A DNA stretch of 64,000 bases from the NCBI GenBank assembly GCA_021414025.1, contig JAIOPG010000004.1, forward strand, positions 1 to 64,000, written 5' to 3'. The DNA is from Planctomycetota bacterium (GTDB lineage: Bacteria; Planctomycetota; Phycisphaerae; Phycisphaerales; SM1A02). This document shows, one piece after another, positions 1 to 9,383 of this stretch; positions within the stretch are counted from its first letter, which is position 1; every line of letters starts with the position of its first letter. The notes below the pieces were generated by a model. The model saw only the letters and a program-made list of their open reading frames with translations. It ran no database searches and was not told the DNA's origin. Both the position numbers and the translations under genes were made by a program.

Positions 1-689
1 GCTTTCGCCGCAGCGTAGTCGGCCCAGGATTTCTGGTACACCGTCGCGCGCGTGAAGGCGTCGCGCAGCACGTAGTCCACGCCCTGGCGCGGGGAGGGAC
101 AGCGTTCGGGGCCGGTGGGCGCTTGTCCACGCTTCTGCGTGACGTTCTCACCGAGCGCGAACTTGATGCCGGGCATCGCGCCGGCGAAGAGAATCTCTTC
201 GGGCCGCTTCTTGCCCCAGCGCAGTTTGATCACGGCATTCTTACCGCCGATCGAATTGGCGCTGCCGTGCAGGATATTGGCCGTGGTCGTGCCGCCGGCC
301 AGATCGCGATAGATGTTGATGTCGTTGGGATTGATGACGTCTTCCATGCCCGTCATCGAACTCACCGAGGTGCCGCCTTCGTTGATGTCGTCGTTCGCGA
401 TGTGCGAATGCGCGTCGATGATGCCGGGAGACACGAACTTGCCGGTGCCGTCGATGATCTCGGCGCCGGCGGGAATGGTGACGGTGGCGCCGATGGCGGT
501 GATCTTGCCGTTCTGGAGCACGATGGTTCCTGCGGGGATCGTGCCTTTGGTGACGGTGATCAACGTGGCGTTGCGAATGGCCACGATGCCGCTGGGCGCC
601 TGGCCGTCGAGTCGCACGCTCGACGCCGGCAGAGCCAACGCGGTGAGTAACGCGAACCCGGCGATCGCCGAGCGCAGTGTCTGGAACAT
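1..689 (-). CDS. Amidohydrolase family protein, C-terminus outside the window
   Basis: The gene reads leftwards and runs off the window, so only the first 229 codons are visible. Residues 1 to about 29 form a Sec-type signal peptide, suggesting a periplasmic or exported enzyme. A beta-sandwich segment typical of imidazolonepropionase-like amidohydrolases follows, then the metal-binding DAHSH motif at residues 92-96 and a GGTTT segment near residue 133. Amidohydrolases of this type hydrolyse C-N bonds in cyclic amides or dipeptides; the substrate cannot be told from this part. It diverges from the Cys-rich protein gene at 807, leaving a promoter-sized gap of about 117 bases. Family assignment is firm; function is open. 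Confidence 0.85.
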   Translation of the reverse strand, partial: MFQTLRSAIAGFALLTALALPASSVRLDGQAPSGIVAIRNATLITVTKGTIPAGTIVLQNGKITAIGATVTIPAGAEIIDGTGKFVSPGIIDAHSHIANDDINEGGTSVSSMTGMEDVINPNDINIYRDLAGGTTTANILHGSANSIGGKNAVIKLRWGKKRPEEILFAGAMPGIKFALGENVTQKRGQAPTGPERCPSPRQGVDYVLRDAFTRATVYQKSWADYAAAK

Positions 690-806
690 CCTGTGCCTCC
701 GAAGGGCAGAAGGATACGGCATTTTCGCGATTGCACAAGCATCGCCGTCAGTACTAACCTTTTCGTGGGCACCCCGGGTTCGTCTATCTGATTGCAGGAG
801 GTTTGT

Positions 807-1499
807 ATGCGTAAGGTGTGGACGCTGATTTCGTCGCGGCGCGGCCGCGGCATTGTTGCGGTGTGTGTGTTGGGATTGCTTGGCGTTGGCGCGGTGAACC
901 TCGATCACCGAACGTCGACCCAGCGGGCCGGCGCGTGGGCCCGCTCGCATGTCGGCTCGCTCCCGACGACGCTGGAGGGACTGGCGGCATTCCCGGCTGA
1001 GTACCGTCAGCAGATCTTCGCGGAACTGCCGATCACCGAGCAGAGTCGCCTTTGGCACGTGCAGCTGCAAAGCGTGTTGCAGACCGAGACGCTGACCGAA
1101 CCGCAGCGCGCCTATGTCGTCAAGCTGATGGCCCTGGCGACGCCGGATTCGTTCCGCAAGGAGATGCCGAAGCCGGAAGTGTGCGATGACATCGCGCGCC
1201 TCTTCACCAACGACGCGCAGCGCGCGCGCGTGACGCGTATCGCCGCCGGTGTCGAGCCAACGCGGTCGTTTGCGGCCACGTGGGTCAAGGTCAGCGAGAA
1301 GGCCCGCGCGGCCGTCTCACTGGGCGCGGCGCAGTTTGACTGCAACTGCCGCGGATTGGGACTCTGCGAATGTGGGCTCATGTCGCCGTGTCTCGAAGGC
1401 GACTGCAACGCGGCCTCGACCTGCGGGTGTTTGTGGGCCGGTGACTGCGACAAGTTGTGTCGGTCGATCATTCTCGACATGAACCGCACGACCAAATAA
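807..1499 (+). CDS. Cys-rich exported protein resembling fulvocin C-related bacteriocin family
   Basis: The 230-residue product has a perfect AGGAGG ribosome site at 796-801, which fixes the ATG at 807 over an upstream TTG. Residues 8-28 are a membrane or signal segment. The middle has the pattern P-x-E-Y-R-x-x-I-F-x-x-L-P followed by Q-S-R-L-W and L-T-E-P-Q-R, which I recall from proteins annotated as bacteriocin fulvocin C-related. The last 55 residues carry ten cysteines in about 45 positions, suggesting a disulfide- or metal-stabilised C-terminal peptide that could be released. No protease or immunity gene sits next to it; the next gene is a sensor kinase 33 bases downstream. Family call is from memory of the pattern; antimicrobial function is inference. 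Confidence 0.6.
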   Translation: MRKVWTLISSRRGRGIVAVCVLGLLGVGAVNLDHRTSTQRAGAWARSHVGSLPTTLEGLAAFPAEYRQQIFAELPITEQSRLWHVQLQSVLQTETLTEPQRAYVVKLMALATPDSFRKEMPKPEVCDDIARLFTNDAQRARVTRIAAGVEPTRSFAATWVKVSEKARAAVSLGAAQFDCNCRGLGLCECGLMSPCLEGDCNAASTCGCLWAGDCDKLCRSIILDMNRTTK

Positions 1500-1532
1500 C
1501 ACCTGGGCGGTGTCACACAGTAGTATTCGTTC

Positions 1533-3686
1533 GTGACCCGACCAGCTCATGTAGATCGCGATTGGGACCGAGCCGACGCATGGCTCGGTCTCACCGCCGT
1601 GCTGCTGATCATGCTGCTCTCGATCGCCTCGTCGGTGATCGGCGGCCCGGTCAGTTTCTACGTCAAGATCATCGCGACCGTGGCCTTTCTGGCGCACCCG
1701 TACGCGTTGCTGCGGGTGATTCGGCATTTTCGCGACATCCCCCGCAGTTGGGAGTGGCTGCTGGTGGTGGGCACGGCCGGAATTGTCATCTACGTCGCGA
1801 CCACGCCCAGCCCGAAGTCGTTCAGTATTCGCGTCGCCACCGGTCTGTATGTCGCGCTGGCGCAGGTGTTGGCCGCGCTCGCCCTTGCCGCTACCGCCCG
1901 TCAACACCGAGGGCTGAGCGCCTGGCGACTCAACGTCGCGGCCGTGGGCGCCGCGTTGCTGGCCCTCACGTTTGCGTTGCAGGTGCTTGCCTCCAACGAC
2001 GCCTCGTACGGCATTTTCGCGCGTTTTCTGTGGCTCGTGCGCGATCTCGCGATCGTGATGCTCGTCACGTATTACCTCGGCCTCGTGCCGCCGCGTTTCG
2101 TGCGGCGCATGTTGCAGCGCGGGGAGGAGTATCGCTTTCTTCGACAGACGGCTGAACGTGCCCCTAGCGATCGCGGAACGCTTGTCGCGGCCGATCTGGC
2201 GGAAGCCGCCAGCCGCAGCACCGCCACCGCCGCGACCATGGTGCTGATCGGCAGGGGGCCGCTCGCGGTGGTTGGCGCATCGCGCCCGTCGCTCATTGGC
2301 ATCAACGTCACGTCGCTCACCGGCGCGCTCGGGCGGGTGCTCGCTGATCGAACGGTGCTCAACGGCGACGCGGCCGACCTCGAACCCGAACTGCGTAACG
2401 TCGGGATCAAGGCGGAGCGATTTCTGGCGGTGCCGATTCTCGGCGAATCCGTTGTCTGGGGCACGTTGCTGATTCTGCAGCGACGTCGCTCGCTCTTTCT
2501 CAACGACGACGTCGCGATGCTGCAGCGCCTGTGCCGGCACGCTGCCGAAATTCTCGATCATGCGCAGCGACTGGCCGACGAGCGCGCCCGCGAGCAGCGC
2601 GAAGCCGAGGCGCGACTCGATCTGATTCTCGAAAGCCTCAAAGACTACGCCGTCGTCACGGTCGACGGGCAGGGCGTGGTGACCAGCTGGAATGTCGGCG
2701 CCGCGCAGGTGTTTGCCTACGAGCCCGCCGAAGCGATCGGCCGTCCCATCAACTTCCTCTTCGATGACATGGCGCCATGGCTGATCGATGAACTGGAGCG
2801 CGCCGGTCGCGGCGAGCCCATGATCAGCGAGACGACCGGCCGTCGTCGGGACGACACGCGTTTCACGGCCAGTCTCGTCATTCGTCCCTTGCAGGATCGC
2901 GGCCGCGCTTCGGGAGGCTTCGTCATCGTCATGCGCGATGTGAGCCAGCAGCGCACGCTCGAAGATCGACTGCGGCAGGCGCAGAAGCTCGAAGCCATCG
3001 GCCGTCTCGCCGGTGGTGTGGCCCACGACTTCAACAACATGCTGACGGTCATCATCGGCTATGCGGCCAGCCTCGACGAAGTGGTGGCGCCCGAACATCG
3101 CGCGGCCGTGGGCGAGATCTGGCGCGCAGGTGATCGAGCGGCGGCCCTGACGCGACAATTGCTGGCGTTCAGTCGTCAGCAGGTGCTGCGTCCGCGCGTG
3201 GTGCATCTGCCCGACGCGATTGGATCGATCATGCCGATGCTGTCGCGGTTGCTCGGCGAGCACATCGAGATCATCGAAGCGATCGAACCGCCCGTGCCGG
3301 CCGTGATGGCCGACCCGTCACTGCTCGAGCAGATCGTGATGAATCTCGCGGTCAACGCGCGCGATGCGATGACGAACGGCGGGCGCCTGACCATTCGCGT
3401 GAAGGCGGTGAAGCTCAGCGGGGCCGATGCCGAGACCCTGACCGGTCGCGAGGGCGTGCACGCGCTGCTCGAGGTGAGTGATACGGGGAGCGGGATGGAC
3501 ACCGCCACGCAGGCGCGCATGTTCGAGCCGTTCTTCACGACGAAAGATGTCGGTCGCGGCACCGGGCTGGGATTGTCGATGGTGTACGGCGCCGTCCATC
3601 AGATGAACGGCGCCATTGCGGTGGAGAGCCGGCCCGGCGAGGGCTCGACGTTTCGGGTCTACATCCCGATGCACGACGCGGATTGA
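1533..3686 (+). CDS. Membrane hybrid-less sensor histidine kinase (7TM-GAF-PAS-HisKA-HATPase)
   Basis: A 717-residue sensor kinase with a GTG start. Residues about 15-195 contain several hydrophobic helices. A GAF-like region follows (about 215-350) and then a PAS domain (about 365-480, with GVVTSWNVGA). The phospho-acceptor motif GGVAHDFNNML has the His at residue 498. The ATPase domain shows NLAVNARDAM, DTGSGMD, FEPFFTTK and GTGLGLSMVYG boxes. The layout matches DNA-repair-unrelated PAS-type two-component kinases that phosphorylate a separate response regulator; no receiver domain or regulator gene is visible here, so it is an orphan in this window. It converges on argF, with 13 bases between stops. 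Confidence 0.93.
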   Translation: MTRPAHVDRDWDRADAWLGLTAVLLIMLLSIASSVIGGPVSFYVKIIATVAFLAHPYALLRVIRHFRDIPRSWEWLLVVGTAGIVIYVATTPSPKSFSIRVATGLYVALAQVLAALALAATARQHRGLSAWRLNVAAVGAALLALTFALQVLASNDASYGIFARFLWLVRDLAIVMLVTYYLGLVPPRFVRRMLQRGEEYRFLRQTAERAPSDRGTLVAADLAEAASRSTATAATMVLIGRGPLAVVGASRPSLIGINVTSLTGALGRVLADRTVLNGDAADLEPELRNVGIKAERFLAVPILGESVVWGTLLILQRRRSLFLNDDVAMLQRLCRHAAEILDHAQRLADERAREQREAEARLDLILESLKDYAVVTVDGQGVVTSWNVGAAQVFAYEPAEAIGRPINFLFDDMAPWLIDELERAGRGEPMISETTGRRRDDTRFTASLVIRPLQDRGRASGGFVIVMRDVSQQRTLEDRLRQAQKLEAIGRLAGGVAHDFNNMLTVIIGYAASLDEVVAPEHRAAVGEIWRAGDRAAALTRQLLAFSRQQVLRPRVVHLPDAIGSIMPMLSRLLGEHIEIIEAIEPPVPAVMADPSLLEQIVMNLAVNARDAMTNGGRLTIRVKAVKLSGADAETLTGREGVHALLEVSDTGSGMDTATQARMFEPFFTTKDVGRGTGLGLSMVYGAVHQMNGAIAVESRPGEGSTFRVYIPMHDAD

Positions 3687-3699
3687 GCCGCGCCGACGC

Positions 3700-4647
3700 C
3701 TACGCGAACAGCTTGGCCAGCAGCGCCTTCTGCGCGTGCAGGCGATTTTCTGACTGATCGAAGACCACCGACTGCGCGCAGTCCATCACGCCGTCGGTCA
3801 CTTCGTGTCCGCGATGCGCGGGCAGACAGTGCATGAAGAGCGCATCGGGACCGGCGGCATCCATCAGCGTCTCGTTCACCTGGAACGCCGCGAAGATGGT
3901 CTCGCGCGCATCCGCCTGCGACTCTTGTCCCATCGACGCCCACACGTCGGTGTAGATCGCGTCGGCGCCCGTGACGCCGGCCATCGGATCGTTTGTCGTG
4001 GTCACCGTGCCGCCCCAACGAGCGACGCGCGCGCAGTCGGCCATCGCTGACGCCGGCATCTCGTAGCCCTTAGGCGACGCCACGCGAATATGCATGCCGA
4101 GCATGACGGCCGCGTGTGCGAGCGACACCGCCACGTTGTTGCCGTCACCGACAAACGTGATCGTGCGTCCACGCAGATCGCCCAGATGCTCGCGCAGTGT
4201 GAGCATGTCGGCGATTGCCTGACACGGATGCTCTTCGTCGGTCAGCGCGTTGACGACGCGCAGCTTCGGGGCCGCGCCGGCAAACTCCACCAGTCGCGCC
4301 TGCGCAAACGTGCGGACCACGACGCCCGCCACCCAGCGCTCGAGGTTCTTCGCCACGTCGGTTACCGACTCGCGGCTGCCGAGGGCCACCTCGGCCGCCG
4401 GATCGATCACGTCGCCGCCGAGCTCACGCACGGCAATCGTGAACGTGCTCTTCGTGCGGAGCGACGGCTTGTCGAAGAGCAGCGCCACGTGCTTGCCCGC
4501 GAGCGGCGTCAGCGAGCGACGCCCCAGCAGGCGTTCGGCCTTGAGCTGTGCAGCAAGCGCGAGCGTGTCGTCGAGTTCCTCGTGCGAGAGATCGAGTACC
4601 GACAGAAAGTCCTTCGTGCGAAGGCCGACAGCCACTTGTGTGCTCAC
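3700..4647 (-). CDS. argF: Ornithine carbamoyltransferase
   Basis: Makes citrulline from ornithine and carbamoyl phosphate, step six of arginine synthesis, in the cytosol. The 315-residue product is of normal length. It has the carbamoyl-phosphate loop KPSLRTKSTF, the HPCQAIAD motif and the ornithine-site HCLPAHRGHEV motif. This HCLP form, together with argJ next door, favours the ornithine rather than the N-acetylornithine enzyme. The GTG start at 4647 overlaps the argJ stop in a GTGA, implying translational coupling. It is the last gene of the leftward argC operon. No carbamoyl-phosphate synthetase genes are in the window. Confidence 0.95.
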   Translation of the reverse strand: MSTQVAVGLRTKDFLSVLDLSHEELDDTLALAAQLKAERLLGRRSLTPLAGKHVALLFDKPSLRTKSTFTIAVRELGGDVIDPAAEVALGSRESVTDVAKNLERWVAGVVVRTFAQARLVEFAGAAPKLRVVNALTDEEHPCQAIADMLTLREHLGDLRGRTITFVGDGNNVAVSLAHAAVMLGMHIRVASPKGYEMPASAMADCARVARWGGTVTTTNDPMAGVTGADAIYTDVWASMGQESQADARETIFAAFQVNETLMDAAGPDALFMHCLPAHRGHEVTDGVMDCAQSVVFDQSENRLHAQKALLAKLFA

Positions 4648-5846
4648 GTGCGGTACTCCGCGTTGATCTTCACGTATTCCGCGCTGAAGTCGCAGGTCCA
4701 CATCGTGGCCGCGTGCGCGCCCAATCCGAGATCCACCGTGATGGCGATCTCTTTCTGCAGCAGTTCGTCCGCCGCCTTCGGCGCAAGGTCGTCGTGCGGC
4801 ACACCGGTGACGAAGAGCTGCACCGGACCGATCGACACCGACGTCGTGTTGATGTCGAACGCCGCGCCCGAACGACCGGCCGCCGCGACGAGCCGGCCCC
4901 AGTTGGGATCGCCGCCGTGAATGGCCGTCTTCACCAATGGGGAGTTGCAGATCGTGCGCGCCGCCAGCCACGCGTCGTTGTGCGACGCCGCGCCGGTGAC
5001 GTTGACGGTGACGAGCTTGGTCGCGCCTTCGCCGCCGCGCACGATCTCGCGCGCGAGAAATCCGCACACATCCGTGAGCGCGCCAATGAAGTCGTCGTCA
5101 TCCGCGCTCGTGATTTCGATGCCGCTGTCGCCCGACGCCATGATGAACACGCAGTCGTTGGTCGAGCATTCGCCGTCGACGGTGATCGCATTGAACGTGG
5201 CGTCGGTCACCTTGACGAGCGCGGCATGCAGCACGGCGGGCGAGATCTTCACGTCGGTGGTGATGAAGCCGAGCATGGTGGCCATGCGCGGTTCGATCAT
5301 GCCCGAGCCCTTGCACATGCCGCCGACGGTGAAGCCCTTCGTGCTGACCGCACACGACTTCGGAAACGGATCCGTCGTCATGATCGCGTGCGTGGCGCTT
5401 TCGGCGCCGTCGATGGAGAGGCCCGCGGCCGCCTGCGCGATGCCGGTGCGCACTTTGTCCATCGGCAGGTTCACGCCGATCACGCCGGTGGACGTGACGA
5501 GCACTTCCGCGGGTGTGCACCCGAGCGTGGCCGCCGTCAGCGTGGTCATCTCGATGGCGTCATGCATGCCTTGCGTGCCGGTGCACGCGTTGGCGCAGCC
5601 CGCATTCACCACAACGGCGCGCGCGCGGCCGCCCGTGGTCTTCAGGTGGTCGATCGACACGAGCACCGGCGCGGCCTGCGCCTTGTTCGTGGTGAACACG
5701 CCAGCCGCCGGCACGGCGGATGCCGCTTCGACGATGGCGACGTCTGGGTTGCCGTTCTTCTTGATACCGGCCCGCACGCCGCGCGCGCGAAAGCCGCGCG
5801 GAGACGTGACGCCGCCAGTGGGATCAAACGTGCGCGTAGTTGCCAT
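4644..5846 (-). CDS. argJ: Bifunctional glutamate N-acetyltransferase/ornithine acetyltransferase
   Basis: Transfers the acetyl group from N-acetylornithine to glutamate, recycling acetyl in the cyclic arginine pathway; some members also use acetyl-CoA. The 400-residue protein has the family hallmarks NAGCANACTG near residue 81, TSTGVIG, and the self-cleavage site KGSGMIEPRMATML, whose Thr becomes the N-terminal nucleophile of the beta chain. It ends with the conserved Asn/Thr-rich tail before YRT. It overlaps argF by four bases and lies three bases from the upstream acetyltransferase gene. An ArgA-like gene in the same operon means one of the two may mainly prime the cycle. Confidence 0.95.
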   Translation of the reverse strand: MATTRTFDPTGGVTSPRGFRARGVRAGIKKNGNPDVAIVEAASAVPAAGVFTTNKAQAAPVLVSIDHLKTTGGRARAVVVNAGCANACTGTQGMHDAIEMTTLTAATLGCTPAEVLVTSTGVIGVNLPMDKVRTGIAQAAAGLSIDGAESATHAIMTTDPFPKSCAVSTKGFTVGGMCKGSGMIEPRMATMLGFITTDVKISPAVLHAALVKVTDATFNAITVDGECSTNDCVFIMASGDSGIEITSADDDDFIGALTDVCGFLAREIVRGGEGATKLVTVNVTGAASHNDAWLAARTICNSPLVKTAIHGGDPNWGRLVAAAGRSGAAFDINTTSVSIGPVQLFVTGVPHDDLAPKAADELLQKEIAITVDLGLGAHAATMWTCDFSAEYVKINAEYRT

Positions 5847-5849
5847 GAC

Positions 5850-6365
5850 CTAGGCGACCTTCGCGTAGCGCGGCACGTCGATCAACGGCAGCATCATCGC
5901 GTGCTGTTCGCACTTTCTGAACAGCGGGCAGTTGAGGCAATCGGTCGAGATCTTCTCGGGCAGCCACGTGTGCGGCACGATCGAGAAGTTCTGGCGCACG
6001 AAGAACCGCGCGTCATGCGTGAACGCGCACAGGGTCTCGAAGCCGCGCGACTTGGCCGTGCTCTGAATTTCACTGACCATGCGCGACGCCAGGCCGACGC
6101 CGCGCACATCGCGGCTCACGACGAGCGAACGCACCTCAGCCACGCGCGCCGAGAGCGGCGCCAGTTCGGCGCAGGCCACGATGTCGTGGCTGTGCGACGC
6201 GCCTTCGGCCGACGGCAGGCATGCCACCAGAAAGCGGTCGGCGTGACGACGCAGCTCGTTGATCTCACGCGGCAACAGATGTCCTTCGGACAAATGTGCG
6301 TTGATCAGGGCAAACATCGCTTCTGCGTCGTGCTCGGTGGCCGTGCGAATCACCAAATCGGTCAT
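5850..6365 (-). CDS. argA: Short-form N-acetylglutamate synthase (GNAT)
   Basis: A 171-residue GNAT enzyme without the amino-acid-kinase domain of classical ArgA. It begins with IRTATEHDAEAMFALI and has the acetyl-CoA loop V-S-R-D-V-R-G-V-G-L-A. It ends in a DCLNCPLFRKCEQHAM segment, the Cys-containing tail typical of the short ArgA family that makes N-acetylglutamate from glutamate and acetyl-CoA. Its place between argD and argJ supports this role. The ATG lies two bases after the argD stop. Because it lacks the kinase-like regulatory domain, direct arginine inhibition of the classical kind is not expected. The symbol is assigned by function and context. Confidence 0.85.
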   Translation of the reverse strand: MTDLVIRTATEHDAEAMFALINAHLSEGHLLPREINELRRHADRFLVACLPSAEGASHSHDIVACAELAPLSARVAEVRSLVVSRDVRGVGLASRMVSEIQSTAKSRGFETLCAFTHDARFFVRQNFSIVPHTWLPEKISTDCLNCPLFRKCEQHAMMLPLIDVPRYAKVA

Positions 6366-6367
6366 GG

Positions 6368-7567
6368 CTACTGCTTCTCCTGTAGAACGTCACCCAGAAT
6401 GCTCAGGGCTTCATCGATATGCGCTTCGGTAATCACGAACGGCGGCAGCAGACGAATCACTGACGTCGACGTGCGGTTCACGAGCAGTCCGCGCTCGAGA
6501 GCCGCGGGCACCACCCATCCCGCGTCTTCGCCGATGTCGATGCCGCGAATCACGCCGGCGCCGCGCAGCGCGACGATGCGCGGTGTGCGCGCCTGAAGGG
6601 CCGCGAGCGCTGTGTCGAAGTGCGCCGACACGCGACGGACGTTGTCGAGCACGCCGCCGCTGCCGGGTGTGCCGAGTTCGTCGAGAAAGAGCAGCGCCGC
6701 GCGGCACGCGAGCAGGTTGCCGCCATAGGTGCTGCCGTGATCGCCTGGTGCGGCGGCGGCCGCGACCTTGTTCGAGAACATCGCCGCGCCGATCGGCACA
6801 CCGGCGCCCATCGCCTTGGCCAGCGCCATGAGGTCGGGCTTGAGGCCGAGCGTGGCGCTATACGTGAACGTGCCCGTGCGACCCGAGCCGCACTGAATTT
6901 CGTCGGCGATGAGCAGCGCGCCCGTGCGCGCGCACGCCGCGTTGATCGCAGCCGCCATCGCGGCCGAGATCGGGCGCACGCCGCCTTCACCCTGAATCGG
7001 CTCCACGATCACTGCGGCCGTCGTGTCATCCACGGCGGCGGCCAGCGCGGCCGGATCCTGCGCGTCGACAAACACGACGTTGGGGATGAGCGGCGCGAAC
7101 GGCGCGCGATAGTGGTCATCCCACGTCACCGAGAGCGCACCCATCGTGCGGCCATGAAACGAGTGCGTGAACGCGACGTACTTCGTGCGCGAGCCCTGCC
7201 AGAACCGGCGCGAGAACTTCAAGCACGCTTCGATCGCCTCGGCGCCGCTGTTGCAGAAGAACGCGCGATCGAGACCCGTGAGCGTCGAGAGGCGCGTGGC
7301 CAATTCGCCCTGCAGCGGGTGATAGAACAGGTTCGACGTGTGCAGCAGCGTCTTCGCCTGATCGGCAATGGCCGCCGCGAGCTTCGCGTGGCCGTGACCG
7401 AGCGAGCAGACGCCGACACCCGAGATGAAGTCGAGATACGAGCGGCCGTTCGAATCGATCAGGCGCACACCTTCGCCGCGCTCGAACACGACGTTCGCGC
7501 GCTTGTAGACCTGGAGGATGTGTTCCGCTTCGAGGCCTTGTACCTCACTCGCCGTATGTGTCGTCAT
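6368..7567 (-). CDS. argD: Acetylornithine aminotransferase
   Basis: Class III PLP aminotransferase of 399 residues that converts N-acetylglutamate semialdehyde to N-acetylornithine using glutamate. Visible hallmarks are YLDFISGVGVCSLGHGH, the FFCNSGAEAIEACLK cofactor segment, VEPIQGEGG, IADEIQCGSGRTG, and the catalytic Lys in LALAKAMGAGVPIG. The ATG overlaps the stop of argB as ATGA. Members of this family can also act on succinyl-ornithine or lysine intermediates, but the operon makes arginine synthesis the obvious role. Confidence 0.95.
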   Translation of the reverse strand: MTTHTASEVQGLEAEHILQVYKRANVVFERGEGVRLIDSNGRSYLDFISGVGVCSLGHGHAKLAAAIADQAKTLLHTSNLFYHPLQGELATRLSTLTGLDRAFFCNSGAEAIEACLKFSRRFWQGSRTKYVAFTHSFHGRTMGALSVTWDDHYRAPFAPLIPNVVFVDAQDPAALAAAVDDTTAAVIVEPIQGEGGVRPISAAMAAAINAACARTGALLIADEIQCGSGRTGTFTYSATLGLKPDLMALAKAMGAGVPIGAAMFSNKVAAAAAPGDHGSTYGGNLLACRAALLFLDELGTPGSGGVLDNVRRVSAHFDTALAALQARTPRIVALRGAGVIRGIDIGEDAGWVVPAALERGLLVNRTSTSVIRLLPPFVITEAHIDEALSILGDVLQEKQ

Positions 7568-8346
7568 CGCAGTGTCGTTCCTGTCGTCAAATCTCTACCG
7601 TCCACAATCTTCACAACGCCCACGCCGGCATCGAGCGCCGTGCGGCAGGCGTTGAGCTTGGCCACCATGCCCGCGTTGGCCGTGCCGCTCGCGATCATCG
7701 CGGCCATGCCCGCCGCGTCGAGCGTGGCGATCGTTGCGCCGGTCGCGTCGAATACGCCGGCCGTCGTGCCGGCGATGAGCAGTTCGCTCGCACCCACCGC
7801 TGCTGCAATGCGGCACGCGATCACGTCGGCGTTCACGTTGAGCACCTGGCCCGCGTGATCCACGCCGAGACAGGCCACCACGGGCACAAACCCGCCGGCG
7901 ATCAACGTGCGAAAGAGCGCCGGATCCGCCTCGGTCGGATCACCGACCAGGCCGAGATCCACCACGCTTCCCGAGGTGGATGTCATCGGCGCCACGCGAC
8001 TCGCGCGACCACATCCGGCATCCACGCCCGTGAGCCCCACGGCCTTCACGCCGGCGCCCACGAGCGACGCGACGAGGTCCGTGTTGGTCGTACCCGCAAT
8101 CACTGCGACCACCGCATCGAGCGTGTCGGCATCCGTGATGCGCACGCCGTCCACTTTCTTCGGAGTGATACCGCGACGTCCGAGCTCGGCATCAATCGCC
8201 TTGCCGCCGCCGTGCACGATGATGAGTCCGATTTGCCCGGCGGCCGTGGCCGCTGCCGTCTCACGAACAATCGTGGCTACCGTCTGCGTGCGGGTCGCGG
8301 CGGCTTCGATCAATTCGCCGCCGAGTTTGATGACGCGCACGTTCAC
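7564..8346 (-). CDS. argB: Acetylglutamate kinase
   Basis: Phosphorylates N-acetylglutamate with ATP, the second step of arginine synthesis. The 260-residue chain starts MNVRVIKLGGELIEA and has the phosphate-binding IIVHGGGKAIDAEL and the substrate-site GLTGVDAG (family norm GLSGxDG). It lacks the N-terminal helix of arginine-inhibited kinases and has the length of the E. coli type, so I infer that it is arginine-insensitive. The GTG start overlaps the argC stop in a GTGA and its own stop overlaps the argD start. Confidence 0.93.
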   Translation of the reverse strand: MNVRVIKLGGELIEAAATRTQTVATIVRETAAATAAGQIGLIIVHGGGKAIDAELGRRGITPKKVDGVRITDADTLDAVVAVIAGTTNTDLVASLVGAGVKAVGLTGVDAGCGRASRVAPMTSTSGSVVDLGLVGDPTEADPALFRTLIAGGFVPVVACLGVDHAGQVLNVNADVIACRIAAAVGASELLIAGTTAGVFDATGATIATLDAAGMAAMIASGTANAGMVAKLNACRTALDAGVGVVKIVDGRDLTTGTTLR

Positions 8347-9383
8347 AGCAGCGCCGTCCGCTCGTCGAGGTCGTGAATCAGGTTGAAGTTCTGAATCGCC
8401 TGACCCGCCGCGCCCTTCACGAGGTTGTCGATCACGGCAATCAGCACGAGACGCCGGCTCGCCGCATCGAACTTCCAGCCGATATCGCAGAAGTTCGTGT
8501 ACGCCACGTGCTTGATCTCAGGCAGCGCATCGCCCGTGAGACGCACGAACGGCGCGTTTGCGTAGCTCGCCTGCATCGCGTCGGCAATCTGCTCGGCGGT
8601 GACGCCGGGCTTGGTGCGCACGTAGATCGTCTCGAGAATGCCGCGATCGAGCGGCACGAGGTGCGGCACAAACGTCACTTCATCGTTCAACGCGCCCGAT
8701 GACAGGCCCGCCGCGAGCGCCAGTTCCTGCTGCATCTCGGCCACATGACGATGGCCCAGCACGCCGTAGGCGGCGACCGATCCGTGATTCTCCGAAAAGT
8801 GCGTGCGGTCGTTGGCCGTGCGGCCCGCGCCCGAAATGCCCGACTTCGCGTCGACGATGATGCCGGCCGCGATGTCGATGAGGCCGGCCTTGGTGAGCGG
8901 CAACAACGAGAGCAGCGCCGCGGTCGGATAGCAACCTGGGCACGCGATGAGCTTCGCGTTCACGATCGCGGCCGCGTCATGCTCGACGAGTCCGTAGGCC
9001 GTGCCCTCGGGCAACGTTGCCGTGGCCGGATACCAGCGCGCGCGGTCGCCGTTGTCACGAATGCGGAACGCGCCAGAGAGATCAATGACGCGCACGCCGG
9101 CCGCGATGAGCGGCGGCGCCACTTCGGCCGCGGCCTTTTCGGGCAGCGCCAGAAACGTGACGTCGGTGTTGGTCGAAAGCTTCGCGATGTCGAGCGGCTC
9201 GAGCTGGCCATTCCAGACCCGCGCAAGGCGGGGCAGGGGCCGAGCGGCCGAATCGGCGCTCGACGACATGCCGGCCACCAGATCCACGTTTGGATGGCGC
9301 GACAGCAGCGAGACGAGCTCCTGCCCGGCATACCCGGTGGCTCCAGCCACCCCGACACGAATCTTCGACGGATACTTATGCAT
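8343..9383 (-). CDS. argC: N-acetyl-gamma-glutamyl-phosphate reductase
   Basis: NADPH-dependent reductase for the third arginine step. From the ATG at 9383 it is 346 residues, beginning MHKYPSKIRVGVAGATGYAG with the Rossmann GxxGxxG. The catalytic Cys lies in LIACPGCYPTAALL. A longer reading frame starting at 9410 would include promoter bases and is unlikely. A sigma70-like promoter (TTGACG at 9418-9423, TATATT at 9395-9400, 17-base spacer, reverse strand) would start transcription about five bases before this ATG, so the mRNA is nearly leaderless. It is the first gene of the leftward argCBDAJF operon. Confidence 0.94.
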   Translation of the reverse strand: MHKYPSKIRVGVAGATGYAGQELVSLLSRHPNVDLVAGMSSSADSAARPLPRLARVWNGQLEPLDIAKLSTNTDVTFLALPEKAAAEVAPPLIAAGVRVIDLSGAFRIRDNGDRARWYPATATLPEGTAYGLVEHDAAAIVNAKLIACPGCYPTAALLSLLPLTKAGLIDIAAGIIVDAKSGISGAGRTANDRTHFSENHGSVAAYGVLGHRHVAEMQQELALAAGLSSGALNDEVTFVPHLVPLDRGILETIYVRTKPGVTAEQIADAMQASYANAPFVRLTGDALPEIKHVAYTNFCDIGWKFDAASRRLVLIAVIDNLVKGAAGQAIQNFNLIHDLDERTALL

